Origin: Verrucomicrobiota bacterium
GTDB taxonomy: Bacteria; Verrucomicrobiota; Verrucomicrobiia; Chthoniobacterales; Terrimicrobiaceae
Direction of reading: 5' to 3'
Assembly (NCBI GenBank): GCA_017305195.1
Contig: JAFKMU010000043.1
Coordinates: forward strand, 62,001 to 126,000
Length of the DNA: 64,000 nt
Below, one piece after another: positions 54,699-64,000 of the stretch; positions within the stretch are counted from its first letter, which is position 1; the number at the start of each line of letters is the position of its first letter. The position numbers were made by a program, and so were the translations under genes. The notes beneath the pieces were generated by a model. That model did not search any database, was not told the origin of the DNA, and was given only the letters and a program-made list of their open reading frames with translations.

Positions 54699-57600
54699 TC
54701 AGGGCGAGGTGGAGACCGGTGTGACGGGATAGGCCACGAGTCTGGCGGGCATGAGTAATCCACTTTTCTCCGGAGGAGCGTTTTCGGTGATCCAGTCTTT
54801 TATCCGAGGCCAGGACGTCCATGTCGTTCGCTCGGCGGGCGGCAATACCTGATCGGCCATCAGGCGATTGTACCAACTGTTTACAACCTCGATCGTGAGA
54901 GCGTTGCGGCCTGCGTGAAGCAGGCTGCCCACGGGGAGGCGCCAAGGGGCCCGCCAAAGGGTTCCCGCAGTCTTGCCATTGATCGCGACGCGGCAGGCCC
55001 GTCCGACCTGGCCGAGATCAAGCAGGACTTTCCCGGCCTCCCGGAGGAATGACTCCGGTACGTCCGCGGATGTTTCGTAAATGACGAGGCCTGAGTAGTT
55101 GCGAAGTTTCTCCTCGGGGAGATCCGTCCATGAGACGGGCTGTGCGAGCGTGATCTGGGGCTTGCCAGGGAGCAGCTCGAAGCGAAGCTGCCACGGGTCT
55201 TGCAAGGGGAGGATGCGCGGCTGGGCGAATGCCAACGAGGTCTCCTGGCCGTCGGACGATCTGAGCTGGAGTCGTGTTGCTTTTTCGGAGGTGGCGAGCC
55301 AGTGACCGGGCGAGCTTTCGCGAAAGGATACCCCCGAAAGACAAAACGGGGTTGCGTCGGACTTTTCGCCTGATGCCGTGATCCATCGCGGCGGTGCCAT
55401 CGTCTGGAGAAGGAGAAAGACGCTGCTCTTTCCCGGGATGTCCACGGAGACGGTGGTGCGTCCGTCCCGGTGGCTGTAGACCGGGAGCGGCTCGCTCGAT
55501 CCATCCGCAGGGTTCCAGCGTTCCGGTATGCGACCGGCGGGAGCGGCCAGATCGCAGAGAAAAGCGCCCGCCTCGTCATTGGGATTGAAGAGAAAGTATA
55601 CGTCCCCGGCTTCGCTGAGCAGCCGGGTGAATTTCAGGTTGCGCATGCCTGCGGGGGCGGTCGAGCGAAGCGCGGGCTGATATCCTTGCGTCTCCAGCAC
55701 CTTGCCGACCTGCAAGGTACGGAAAACCTGCCCCCGGCCCACGGGATTTGGCGCGAGGCTGTCACCGGACAATGGCCCCCACAAGGAGGCGGTGATTTGG
55801 GACAATTCCGCGTCCCGTTCGCGAAAATCCAGAAGGCCCGGAGTTCGCAACGGAGGCTGTCCGATCAGGGTCGCCCCGGCGTCCACCAGTTCGCGGATCT
55901 TTCGCAGCGTCTCGACGCGGAGCGCATTGCCGCGGGAAAACATCGTGCTGTCGGGAAGGAGCAGACAGGCATAGCTCCCGCGGTGATCAAGCTGGAGGCG
56001 GCCCGCATCAACGCTCACCCGGTTGACCAGCGCATCGTGGTCGATGAAGAGGGGCTGGGCGTTCTCGGGGAGTGCGAACTTTGACAGGTTGATTTCACTG
56101 CGCGGCAGGGTGTCTCCGTAGTAGACGAGGATGTCGTGAAAGGCCGGGGCGTTTTGAAAGAGGTATTGCTTGCGGCCCAGCTCGGTCAGCCAGTCCCGTG
56201 CCAGCGTCCACCAGGTGTTGTGGCGCTGAAAATGCTGTCCGAATCCCTGGAGGGTCAGCCCCGGCGCGCGCTCGTCCGGCTGATGCATCATGGTGTGCAG
56301 GGAGGCCTGATTCATGCCCTTGAGCAGAGCGAGATCCCCGACGAAGGAGAAATCTCCCGGCATCCGGCGCCAGTCTCCGCGCAAGGAGGTAAACAGCTCG
56401 TAGCCAAATATCCGTTTGCCCGCCACCTGGGCGGCATTGGCAATGATGGTGGGGACAATGGTTCCCTCGGGGATCGCCGGAGGGTTCCCATCCTTCCAGT
56501 CCGACCAGATTTCCTCCATGGGAATGTCCAGGGCGCGTGTCATCTGGAACGCGTCGAGCCGGGGACCGGCGAAGGCAAACTCAGCCGCAAACGCCAGATG
56601 GTCGGCATGGGCGAGCTGGCGGAGCTTTTCATAGTAGTTCTCGATCACGAGATCGGAGATGGTCTCGCGGAAGTCATTGAAGAAGCGCAGCGTCTCCTGC
56701 GGAGAGCCGACGGTCGCACCGGCGAGCGTCGGCATCCAGGGAGTCAGATCGTAGCCGCGTCGACGGCGGAACTGCTCGGGAAAGTCCGCGCACCAGTTCT
56801 GCATGCCGGACTCCCAACTGTCGGCCATGAGGAGAGTGAATGCGGAGCGGCTGGCCGCAGCCGCTGCCGAGAGCATCGGGGAGATATACGAACGGTACTG
56901 CAACTCGGTCGCCGTGGCGCTCAGCTTGTCGGACTCGAAGCCCCCGCCACCGGGCGGAGCGGGCTGGATCTTCTGGTTCGTCGTCGTGTAGCCGAAGCGG
57001 ACGATCCGCCAGCGCCCGGGCGGGGCCTTCCATGTGATCGTGTCGCCAGAGCGGAGCGCGGTCAGGTCGATCACCTCGCCGGGGGCCACACTTCCGGGCG
57101 AGGGCTTGAGCGAGGCATCGGCCGGAATAGACAGAGCTCCGGCGGAATCAGAAATCTGGCTGCCTTGGTCGGGGAACTCGCAAGTCCACTGCGGAAGCTC
57201 TCCGTGGTCGAGAAACTCCGTTTCACGGAGAGAAAACTGGCCCGCATGGAATGAGCTCTTTTCCGGGAGCCGGACTTGCACCTCGTAGGTTTGCGCCGCG
57301 ACGCGGGGGAACGGCAGCGAGAGGGGCGCCGCCAGATCGGAGATATGAATTTCCTTTTCCGCCACCACCTTGCCGTCCGCCAGCACGCGGATGGTCAAGG
57401 GCTGGCCCTTCATCCAGATCGAGCTCGCCAGATAGAGAAAGGCGCGGTTCGTCGGGTAGGCATCGGGAAAGGTGAACGCCATCTGCCATGTCTTGCCGTC
57501 GCGTGCCGCCGCCGAGGCAACGGTGGTCGACGGGTTGGCGTCAAATAGCTTTTCTGCTGATGTCGCGATGCCTGCGTTGAGAACCTGGGCGACCCGGGAC

Positions 57601-58166
57601 ATGCGTGCGACCGGGCGGTGATCCGGCCAGGCGAGGACAAAAGTGTCGCGAGCCCAGTCCGCACTCGCCGGCAGGGCGGGAAGTGTGACCGGGAGTTCCC
57701 TGCCGCCATCGACTGTTGCCGAGGAAAAGACGACTCTTTTCATGGATTGCTCCACGGGTATCCATGGCCCGCCCGCGCCGCTCCATCCCGGCCCGGCGGT
57801 GAGGCCGAGCTGGATGCTCCGTTTGCGCGCCTCTTCGGCGGTAAACCGGACCAGATCGGAAAATTCCGGCGTGCCGAGGGCGACGGCGGATGAGTCTCCG
57901 GAGCCAAACCCCACCAGCGTGATCGTGGCGCGCTGTATTCCCTGCGCCTTCATGCTGTCGAGATCGCGGACGAGGCCGTCCCTGCTGACCTTGCCATCCA
58001 TCCAATGCCACCAGGTCTCCACCCGGGATGAGGCGGGTGGATCGGCGAACGCTTTGGGATCATATCCTGCGGCATCACCGGCAAACGCGATAGCGAGCTG
58101 CAGGCAGACTGCTGCGGCGAGGGGGAGCACTTGGGAGCCTGCGCTCCATGGGGAGAGGCGATTCAT
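54699..58166 (-). CDS. GH106-type alpha-L-rhamnosidase, secreted
   Basis: An 1155-residue exported enzyme with a signal peptide (LPLAAAVCLQLAIAFAG). The family start is plain: PPASSRVETWWHWMDGKVSR followed by DGLVRDLDSMKAQGI and GLTAGPGWSGAGGPWI. The middle has ADSWESGMQNWC and EFAFAGPRLDAFQ, and the C-terminus is a galactose-binding-like domain (VGRACRVAINGKTAGTLWRA, GRNALTIEVVNSWYNRLMAD). GH106 enzymes remove rhamnose from plant polysaccharides such as RG-I and RG-II. It lies 12 bp after the Verru_Chthon A gene on the same strand. Confidence 0.9.
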   Translation of the reverse strand: MNRLSPWSAGSQVLPLAAAVCLQLAIAFAGDAAGYDPKAFADPPASSRVETWWHWMDGKVSRDGLVRDLDSMKAQGIQRATITLVGFGSGDSSAVALGTPEFSDLVRFTAEEARKRSIQLGLTAGPGWSGAGGPWIPVEQSMKRVVFSSATVDGGRELPVTLPALPASADWARDTFVLAWPDHRPVARMSRVAQVLNAGIATSAEKLFDANPSTTVASAAARDGKTWQMAFTFPDAYPTNRAFLYLASSIWMKGQPLTIRVLADGKVVAEKEIHISDLAAPLSLPFPRVAAQTYEVQVRLPEKSSFHAGQFSLRETEFLDHGELPQWTCEFPDQGSQISDSAGALSIPADASLKPSPGSVAPGEVIDLTALRSGDTITWKAPPGRWRIVRFGYTTTNQKIQPAPPGGGGFESDKLSATATELQYRSYISPMLSAAAAASRSAFTLLMADSWESGMQNWCADFPEQFRRRRGYDLTPWMPTLAGATVGSPQETLRFFNDFRETISDLVIENYYEKLRQLAHADHLAFAAEFAFAGPRLDAFQMTRALDIPMEEIWSDWKDGNPPAIPEGTIVPTIIANAAQVAGKRIFGYELFTSLRGDWRRMPGDFSFVGDLALLKGMNQASLHTMMHQPDERAPGLTLQGFGQHFQRHNTWWTLARDWLTELGRKQYLFQNAPAFHDILVYYGDTLPRSEINLSKFALPENAQPLFIDHDALVNRVSVDAGRLQLDHRGSYACLLLPDSTMFSRGNALRVETLRKIRELVDAGATLIGQPPLRTPGLLDFRERDAELSQITASLWGPLSGDSLAPNPVGRGQVFRTLQVGKVLETQGYQPALRSTAPAGMRNLKFTRLLSEAGDVYFLFNPNDEAGAFLCDLAAPAGRIPERWNPADGSSEPLPVYSHRDGRTTVSVDIPGKSSVFLLLQTMAPPRWITASGEKSDATPFCLSGVSFRESSPGHWLATSEKATRLQLRSSDGQETSLAFAQPRILPLQDPWQLRFELLPGKPQITLAQPVSWTDLPEEKLRNYSGLVIYETSADVPESFLREAGKVLLDLGQVGRACRVAINGKTAGTLWRAPWRLPVGSLLHAGRNALTIEVVNSWYNRLMADQVLPPAERTTWTSWPRIKDWITENAPPEKSGLLMPARLVAYPVTPVSTSP

Positions 58167-58178
58167 CCCGGTCAGGCG

Positions 58179-61100
58179 CTATGGGGCGAACGGACGATTT
58201 GCCCGCTGACGCCAGCGGTAAAAGGTATCGAGCGAGGGAGTGGCGGCCGGGTCGGTCGCGTAGTCCTTGATGTCGGGATCGCCCGGGTTGATGAATCTCT
58301 CCAGAGTGGTCGATCCCCGGTAGTCGCCGGTCACGGTATCCTTGTTTTCCTCCCAGGTTGCCTGATTCGACCCGGGGCGCTTCTTCAGCGATTGCGCACG
58401 GTAGTGAACGGTATAGGTGTTCGAGCGCGTGGTCAGGCGCGGGTAGACCGTCGTATAGATTCGCTCCCGGGAGTTGTCGCCGGTCAGGGCATGGCTGGCC
58501 CAGTACCCCGCCATGCTTTGATCGAGCGAAAGTTTGGTCGCGGTGTCGGGGGAGGCATCATCGGGTATGATATGAAAGTCGCAAATCTCGGCGGGTGTGC
58601 GGAAGGCGTAGAGGTCGGTGCCATCGGCGTTGGTAAAGCGATAGTCGAGCTGCTTGAGCGTTTCTGAAATATTGATGGGCCGCCGGTAGGAGTTCGTGCT
58701 CCCGCTCTTGTATTTGTCGGCATCGGCGTTGGGCACGGAGACGATCTTTTCCTGCTTGAGCACGGCATTGAGGCCGGTGTTGCGCTGCACCCAGGTGAAG
58801 GGGACGATCTGCTGGTTGAGGTTGATCTTTCCGGCGGTGGACAGAGGCTCGCTGATGGCATAGGGCTCGACAACCGGCATCCAGAAGAGATCGAGGATCA
58901 GGTAATCGGGGTTCGTGATGAACCCGCCGGCCGAGGCGGAGTAGTTGGGGTGGCCGGGCTGGCGGCGGAAGAGAAGGGTTTCCCAGTGGCGGCCCCGTTT
59001 CACCCCGGTCGGCAGCGAACCGAACATGCCGGCTGATGGGATGATCCGGTTGGGAGAGAAGAAGTTGGTCACGTCGAAGACCTCTTCTCCGTAGCTGGTA
59101 TAGTAGGGGACGCGGTCTTCTCCGGTCTTGATGTATGTATTGCCTTCATCCGGCTTGTTGATGTAAGGCCCATCTGAGTCATTGGTCAGGCCATTGTCCC
59201 AGTCGCCGGTGGCCTGGGCGGCGGGCACGGGTAGAGGCGTGTCGGGATGGCTGCCGTTTGCATAGTTCTGGGTCATGTTGGCAAGCTTCCCGGCGAAGGT
59301 GTCGGACGTGCCGCCAATGAAATGAACGCTCCAGCCTCTACTGTATTCGGTGAAAGAATCAGCCAGACGCACGGTCTTGCTGGTAGCGTGGTACAGAGGG
59401 TGTGGCGCGAAATGGGTGTCGGATGAGGTTTCAATGTCTTCGCTTTCCGCCACGAGGACGCGCAGATCGGCTCCGTTGCCTTCCTTGTCGACCGGGACGA
59501 TGGATAGTACCACATCCGATGTTTTTTCCAGGACATAGAAGTCGGTTCCGCCGAAACTGCCCCCAAGCCTGCCGGCGGAGACGCCGTTGCCGTCATCGTC
59601 ATTCAATCCGGCCCCCTCCGCCTGAAATGTCCATTTCTTTTGGGCCGGGTAGGTGATTTCGCCGGTTTCCGCATTGCGCCTGGTGACGGTGTGCAAGAGC
59701 GGCGCGGGAAACGTTCCCCCGGGCAGGTCGGCGGTCACCTTTTGAACGACATCTCCGCTGGCCCGCTTGAGAACCTTGAACGTCAGCCGCCCGCCGCTGA
59801 AGACAAGACTTGGATTGCTGGTCGAGACCCGGATGGTGACGGGCTCGCTGACGAACGGATACTGGCGGTTCTTGGTGACTCCGGTTCCACCATCTGAACT
59901 ACCGCCGAAGAATGAATCCTGAGGCAGCCGCCCATTGTTCCTCGCACGTACCCCGCGCCCTGAGAGCGTCCACCATAGACCCATGTTGCCGCCGGTAGGG
60001 AAGCAACCGCTCACTTCATGCGGGTATTTTCCAAAGATCATCCGGCCTGCTTTGTTCTCGGTTTGATCGCCTTCCGGAGGGAAGCCGAGAGGGACCGAGG
60101 ACGTGTCGGCATCGCCCCTGACCGTGAGGTTATGCAGCCCCTCGATCTTGATTTCGATATCCGGGCGCAGACCCGCGTAGCCCTGCATCGGGGTGAAGAG
60201 TTCCATCAGCATGGCGGCCTCGATGCGGATCTGCTTGGTGCCGACAGGATCGTCCTTTTGGAGAATCCGGTCGTCCCACGTGGTAAGAGGATCGTCCACA
60301 CCCGGCAGCGTTTTGTTGTAATCGACATAGTTGCCGTTTGAATCGACGTTGTTGGAGGCGGGCACGTCCGGGTCGGCTGTGCAGATAAACCAGATCCCCG
60401 CCTCCGTCAGGCTGAGTTCGCGGCCAAACCCCTTGGTGTCGCCAATGCGGATCGGCTCCACGACGCCGTAATCGAGCCGGGTCTTGTTGTCCGACGAACT
60501 TGCCTTGATGCCGGTCGCGTAACGATTGGCCTTGGCCAGGTTGCCATCATAGAGGTTTGTGCTGCGGATGTAGTCAAAGATCTCGGTCAGGATCTGATCG
60601 GCGTCGTCGCCGTACTTTCCGGACAGAGTATTGCCAAAACCCGGAAATTTTCGGGACATGAGGGTCTGCAGGTAGGCGTAGAGGATCTTGTTGCGGGCGA
60701 TCTTGTCATAATCATCCGTGGGGCTGGCGGCATTGGCCCGCTGAAAATAATACGGCTGGCCATTGAGCGTGCTACAAAAGGCGATGAGGCGGTCAAAAGG
60801 CGTGCGATAGTCGGAGGAGTTCGTCTGGTGGATCGGCCAGCAGGAGACGCGGGGAAGGTTGAAGAGGTTCGTCTCCGGGGCCCGACTGGAGGTGGTGAGA
60901 AAGAACTTTCCACGCTCCAGCATGGGGCGTGTGAGGCCGGAATTCTCAGCGCGCGCCGTTGCGAAGGTGTTGGAGAACAGCAACTCATCCTCCGTGGCGA
61001 ACAGGCGATCCTGGTCCAGACCCGCCGCCGCAATGTCACTCACTTTTACGGTTCCATTCATGGAACCTTCATTTTTCAGCCGTGGAGTGATCTGGAAAAT

Positions 61101-61961
61101 CTGATCGCGCGTCAGGTCGGGAAACACCGGTGACAGGCTGGTGGTCGCGGGATGCCCGGGATAGGCCTGAAACTCGTTTTTCGCAGGCTGAAACCGGGCG
61201 AGATCTCGCTCCTGCGAGGTGTTAAACTTGGGCGCGTCCCAGTAGGTCCCCTCGGAGGCCGTATTGACGTTGATCTTGCAGCTGTCGTCATCGGTCCAGA
61301 AGGCCACCCGGCCGACGATGCGGTTGTTGTCGGAGGCTCCGGGCACCGTTGCGGTATCGCCTGATCCCGAGGGAGCAACCATCTGGCCGTCCTGGAGGAT
61401 ATAGAGCCAGCTTACGGGCATCGGCACCTTGTTGGTGATGCCCTGCGAGGCCCCGGTCGGGGCGGAGATCACCGCGAAGCCCTCCACCTCGTCGATGGCG
61501 GACGGATCGAGGATCGGCCATTTGTCGACCTTGCCGTCAAAGTCGCTGTCGGCTGGCATGTTGAGATCGGTGTAGAGGGCGGGGTGCTTGTACCAGTCGG
61601 CCAGGCTCGCCGACTCGGCGGCGGGGACGAGGGCTCCCTCAACCCACATGGCGGACGAACTGTAGAGCTTGTAAGTCTTGAGAGCTTTGCCATCGGAGCC
61701 GAACGTCCGGATGAGGCCGGGCTGCGATGTCCAGGCGACCGTGGTTCCCTGCTTGGTCGCGGCGTCGATCTGGGCCTGGACCACCTGGACGGCGTCTTCG
61801 GCCAGCATTTTTGCACTGATCGAGGACGCATATCCGCTCGCCGCGCCACGCTCGACCTGGACCCGGGAAAGAAATCCAACAACGAGAGCCAGCACCAGCA
61901 CCATGATGGCCAGGGCGATGATGAGCGCGGCTCCCTTTGCTGGGGTGGACGGGGACTTCAT
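58179..61961 (-). CDS. Verru_Chthon cassette protein A (large pilin-like-helix protein)
   Basis: A 1260-residue protein starting KGAALIIALAIMVLVLALVVGFLSRV, a PilX/GspK-like membrane helix without +5 glutamate. The long exported part includes SWLYILQDGQ, GRVAFWTDDDSCKINVNTAS, and near the end PSAGMFGSLPTGV, LILDLFWMPVVEPYAISEPL and GKINLNQQIVPFTWV. I recognise these as Verru_Chthon cassette protein A (TIGR02600) from memory. The cassette normally includes proteins B, C and D with pilin leaders, which are absent next to it here. Function is unknown. It is followed after 12 bp by the GH106 gene. Confidence 0.82.
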   Translation of the reverse strand: MKSPSTPAKGAALIIALAIMVLVLALVVGFLSRVQVERGAASGYASSISAKMLAEDAVQVVQAQIDAATKQGTTVAWTSQPGLIRTFGSDGKALKTYKLYSSSAMWVEGALVPAAESASLADWYKHPALYTDLNMPADSDFDGKVDKWPILDPSAIDEVEGFAVISAPTGASQGITNKVPMPVSWLYILQDGQMVAPSGSGDTATVPGASDNNRIVGRVAFWTDDDSCKINVNTASEGTYWDAPKFNTSQERDLARFQPAKNEFQAYPGHPATTSLSPVFPDLTRDQIFQITPRLKNEGSMNGTVKVSDIAAAGLDQDRLFATEDELLFSNTFATARAENSGLTRPMLERGKFFLTTSSRAPETNLFNLPRVSCWPIHQTNSSDYRTPFDRLIAFCSTLNGQPYYFQRANAASPTDDYDKIARNKILYAYLQTLMSRKFPGFGNTLSGKYGDDADQILTEIFDYIRSTNLYDGNLAKANRYATGIKASSSDNKTRLDYGVVEPIRIGDTKGFGRELSLTEAGIWFICTADPDVPASNNVDSNGNYVDYNKTLPGVDDPLTTWDDRILQKDDPVGTKQIRIEAAMLMELFTPMQGYAGLRPDIEIKIEGLHNLTVRGDADTSSVPLGFPPEGDQTENKAGRMIFGKYPHEVSGCFPTGGNMGLWWTLSGRGVRARNNGRLPQDSFFGGSSDGGTGVTKNRQYPFVSEPVTIRVSTSNPSLVFSGGRLTFKVLKRASGDVVQKVTADLPGGTFPAPLLHTVTRRNAETGEITYPAQKKWTFQAEGAGLNDDDGNGVSAGRLGGSFGGTDFYVLEKTSDVVLSIVPVDKEGNGADLRVLVAESEDIETSSDTHFAPHPLYHATSKTVRLADSFTEYSRGWSVHFIGGTSDTFAGKLANMTQNYANGSHPDTPLPVPAAQATGDWDNGLTNDSDGPYINKPDEGNTYIKTGEDRVPYYTSYGEEVFDVTNFFSPNRIIPSAGMFGSLPTGVKRGRHWETLLFRRQPGHPNYSASAGGFITNPDYLILDLFWMPVVEPYAISEPLSTAGKINLNQQIVPFTWVQRNTGLNAVLKQEKIVSVPNADADKYKSGSTNSYRRPINISETLKQLDYRFTNADGTDLYAFRTPAEICDFHIIPDDASPDTATKLSLDQSMAGYWASHALTGDNSRERIYTTVYPRLTTRSNTYTVHYRAQSLKKRPGSNQATWEENKDTVTGDYRGSTTLERFINPGDPDIKDYATDPAATPSLDTFYRWRQRANRPFAP

Positions 61962-62147
61962 GACTCGGGAATAGGGTCTGGAGTATGACGACTAGATGCT
62001 GGCGAAAGTGATGAATACGGCTGCGCTCTCCACGTTTTCGCTCGCTATACGCTCCTGCGCAGACGGGGCGTGGGTCGTTTCGGAGGGAGAAACGGAGTGC
62101 ATGGAGAATCATTAGTCCCGGCAGACGGCGAAACCAAATCGTTTGAT

Positions 62148-62166
62148 GTTCGTGTTGTAGAATTTT
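62148..62166 (+). promoter_or_regulatory. GTTCGTGTTGTAGAATTTT box upstream of the beta-repeat protein
   Basis: This 19-mer matches 49968-49986 at 18 positions and faces the gene at 62411. It lies in the 449-bp gap 61962-62410, which has T-rich patches around 62275-62330 but no gene that I can support. Confidence 0.5.
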
Positions 62167-62410
62167 CCGAACGCCAGACTTCCGCAGCGGCGGGTGGTTT
62201 CCGAAGGAATGCGAGGGAAAATACTCGGGGAAACGCCGGAAAGAGGATCATTCCCAGAACATCGCTGGCTGCAGATTTTTTGGTGGGATTTTTTGACCAG
62301 CAGATCGCAAGCGTTTTTTCCCCGTAGGGGAACAGTAATGTTCAACAGGTAGGACTATTTTCCTTGGGGATAGATATTGGCTGGAAATGAGGTCTCTCTA
62401 GACTTTCAAT

Positions 62411-64000
62411 ATGAACAAGTGCCCCCTCACACTGATTCTGCTGGCGTGCGCTTCTGTGGCCTCCGGTCAGTCCACGCAAACATGGAGCACGGATACCGAA
62501 GGCTCTCTCTGGTCCGGTACGGCAAACTGGAGCCCGGCAGGAAGCCCGGAAGGAAATGACCTGATCTTTGGCAACACCTACGGAAAAACCGCGAGCGCGA
62601 CCACGGTGGGCAATGTCGTCGATCAAAACTATACGATCAACTCGCTGACATATAACAACACCGGCACGTCAGGAAGCTACTGGCAGGTCACGCAGATCAA
62701 CTCCGGGGTGACGCTGACCCTGAACTCCTCGGCCACCACGGCCCCCAGCCCGATCCTCAATGTGGGAGGGGTGGCCGGCGTGTCCACGCGCGTGGCGATA
62801 CGCGGGGAGGGCACGCTCACGGTGAACGAGAGCTCGTCCAGCATCTCCGTCGGCGCACCGTCAGCCGGATACAATGCACTCCTGGATATGTCCGGTCTGG
62901 CGGCGTTCAATGCCAATGTCGCCACTGTGAACGTGGGCGGAGCCGACAGCCGGGCGACAGGTTCGCTGTACCTGGCCGACACCAATGTCATCACCGCCAC
63001 CACGATGAATGTGGGCAGTTCGACCGCGAGCACAGGCGGGGGCGCCTACAGTTCCCTGCAGCTGGGAAAGACCAATACGATTCATGTTTCGACGATCAAT
63101 GTCGGAGTCATCTACAGCGGCGGATCGATCACGTATCGCGGGGGATTGACCGATGCGACCACGGAAATCCGGGGAGCCAGCGGAGGGGCGTCGCGCGCCA
63201 ATCTCAGCGTGGGCGCGTTCAGCGGGCAGTATGGAATCAATAATGCCAAGTCCGGGACGGTCGATTTCCGGGGCGGCGGCGTTGATGCGATGATTGATCA
63301 GCTGATCGTGGGGACCCGCTATGACGCCGGGACGAACATCGCAGGCAATACCGTGGCGGGATTTTACATGGACAAGGGTGTCGTCGATGCGAATTCCCTG
63401 ACTCTGGGGAAAACCTCTTACGGCTCTGGCACTCCGACCTCCTCCGGAGTCCTGACCGCGACTGTCGGGGTGGAGGGCGGGTCGCTCCGGGTGAATGGAA
63501 ATGTCAATATGGCTGAGAACGCGAGCGGCATGGTGCCGGTGACGGCAAACCTCACGGTCTCGCAAACGGGCTCGATGTCGATCGGCGGGGATGTCACCAT
63601 GGGCAGCAAGAGCGGCACTGCTGCCACCGTCGCCGCAAATATCACGGTCTCTGGCGGTACGCTGCTCATCCAGGGGAACCTGACCGAGGGCAGTGGAGGA
63701 AGCGGAGTGTCGTCGACGGTGACGGTCAGCGGCGGTTCCCTGAACATGGATCATGGCAGCATCGCGGTGGATACCTTTCAGCTCTCCAGCGGAAAGCTCA
63801 AGGACGTAGCCTCCTTCTCGGCCGACGTCTCCGGCGGGCTCAATGTGCAGGGTTCCTCGACGCTGGCCTACAGCCTGGACGGCTCGTTCACGACGCTCTC
63901 CCTTTCCGGGGCGCTGACGCTGGGAGCATCGTCCAACCTCGAGCTATCGCTGGCGGATGGATTTACGCCGGGAGCGAGCTTCGTCCTGGTGTCGAATGAT
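62411..64000 (+). CDS. Secreted beta-repeat protein, autotransporter/PEP-CTERM-like (partial, 3' end outside window)
   Basis: An open frame of 530 codons runs from the ATG at 62411 to the window edge without a stop. It begins with a signal peptide (MNKCPLTLILLACASVASGQ), then STDTEGSLWSGTANWSPAGS, the usual opening of Verrucomicrobial autotransporter-associated beta-strand proteins. The rest is Gly/Ser/Thr/Asn/Val-rich with irregular repeats (LTVNESSSSISVG, NITVSGGTLLIQGNL, TVTVSGGSLNMD). It is expected at the cell surface or outside. A C-terminal sorting signal or barrel would lie beyond the window. Confidence 0.8.
   Translation, partial: MNKCPLTLILLACASVASGQSTQTWSTDTEGSLWSGTANWSPAGSPEGNDLIFGNTYGKTASATTVGNVVDQNYTINSLTYNNTGTSGSYWQVTQINSGVTLTLNSSATTAPSPILNVGGVAGVSTRVAIRGEGTLTVNESSSSISVGAPSAGYNALLDMSGLAAFNANVATVNVGGADSRATGSLYLADTNVITATTMNVGSSTASTGGGAYSSLQLGKTNTIHVSTINVGVIYSGGSITYRGGLTDATTEIRGASGGASRANLSVGAFSGQYGINNAKSGTVDFRGGGVDAMIDQLIVGTRYDAGTNIAGNTVAGFYMDKGVVDANSLTLGKTSYGSGTPTSSGVLTATVGVEGGSLRVNGNVNMAENASGMVPVTANLTVSQTGSMSIGGDVTMGSKSGTAATVAANITVSGGTLLIQGNLTEGSGGSGVSSTVTVSGGSLNMDHGSIAVDTFQLSSGKLKDVASFSADVSGGLNVQGSSTLAYSLDGSFTTLSLSGALTLGASSNLELSLADGFTPGASFVLVSND

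Overview
The window looks like a chromosome segment from a GC-rich member of the Verrucomicrobia, probably near Chthoniobacter/Terrimicrobium. This is judged from gene content and no database was searched. The pointers are a fused SecDF behind YajC, pilins with A or G before an FTLIELLVVIAVI-type helix, a type IV pilus layout like that of Akkermansia, and a very large protein that I recognise as Verru_Chthon cassette protein A. I see no rRNA, tRNA, CRISPR array, insertion sequence or prophage.

Layout. 1-7.7 kb is mostly housekeeping: a partial secreted protein (minus, running off the left edge), yajC, secDF, KDPG aldolase and PEP carboxylase. 7.7-27.5 kb is a type IV pilus locus. A secretin is divergent from a long operon that holds an unusually large pilin-like protein, PilT, a PilM/N/O/P-like set, minor pilins, a PilX-like protein, PilC, a membrane sensor kinase with its NarL-type response regulator, four small pilins in tandem and PilB. 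Ten consecutive genes from pilT to the response regulator overlap or nearly touch, so the two-component pair is built into the pilus transcript. No prepilin peptidase or pilotin is present.

27.7-42.9 kb is mixed metabolism: glycerate dehydrogenase and glycolate oxidase (divergent), an EamA exporter behind a probable attenuator, an isonitrile-hydratase-like protein, isocitrate dehydrogenase, a PAP2 phosphatase with a LolA-like protein, an ExbB-ExbD-TonB operon, and an alcohol dehydrogenase-AraC-aldo/keto reductase group with an araI-like 21-bp direct repeat upstream. 43.4-46.8 kb encodes the assimilatory sulfite reductase CysJ-CysI.

46.9-64 kb looks like a carbohydrate-use region centred on rhamnose: a formylglycine-generating enzyme with both active-site cysteines, RhaT, a small carbohydrate-binding protein, GH3, a 2-hydroxyacid dehydrogenase, a LacI regulator, a GH106 alpha-L-rhamnosidase, Verru_Chthon A, and the start of a large secreted beta-repeat protein running off the right edge. 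A short box (core GTAGAAT) faces four of these genes from their upstream gaps and may mark a local regulon.

The most interesting items are the pilus locus with its embedded sensor pair and large probable tip protein, the EamA leader/attenuator, the AraC-type repeat, and the GTAGAAT boxes.
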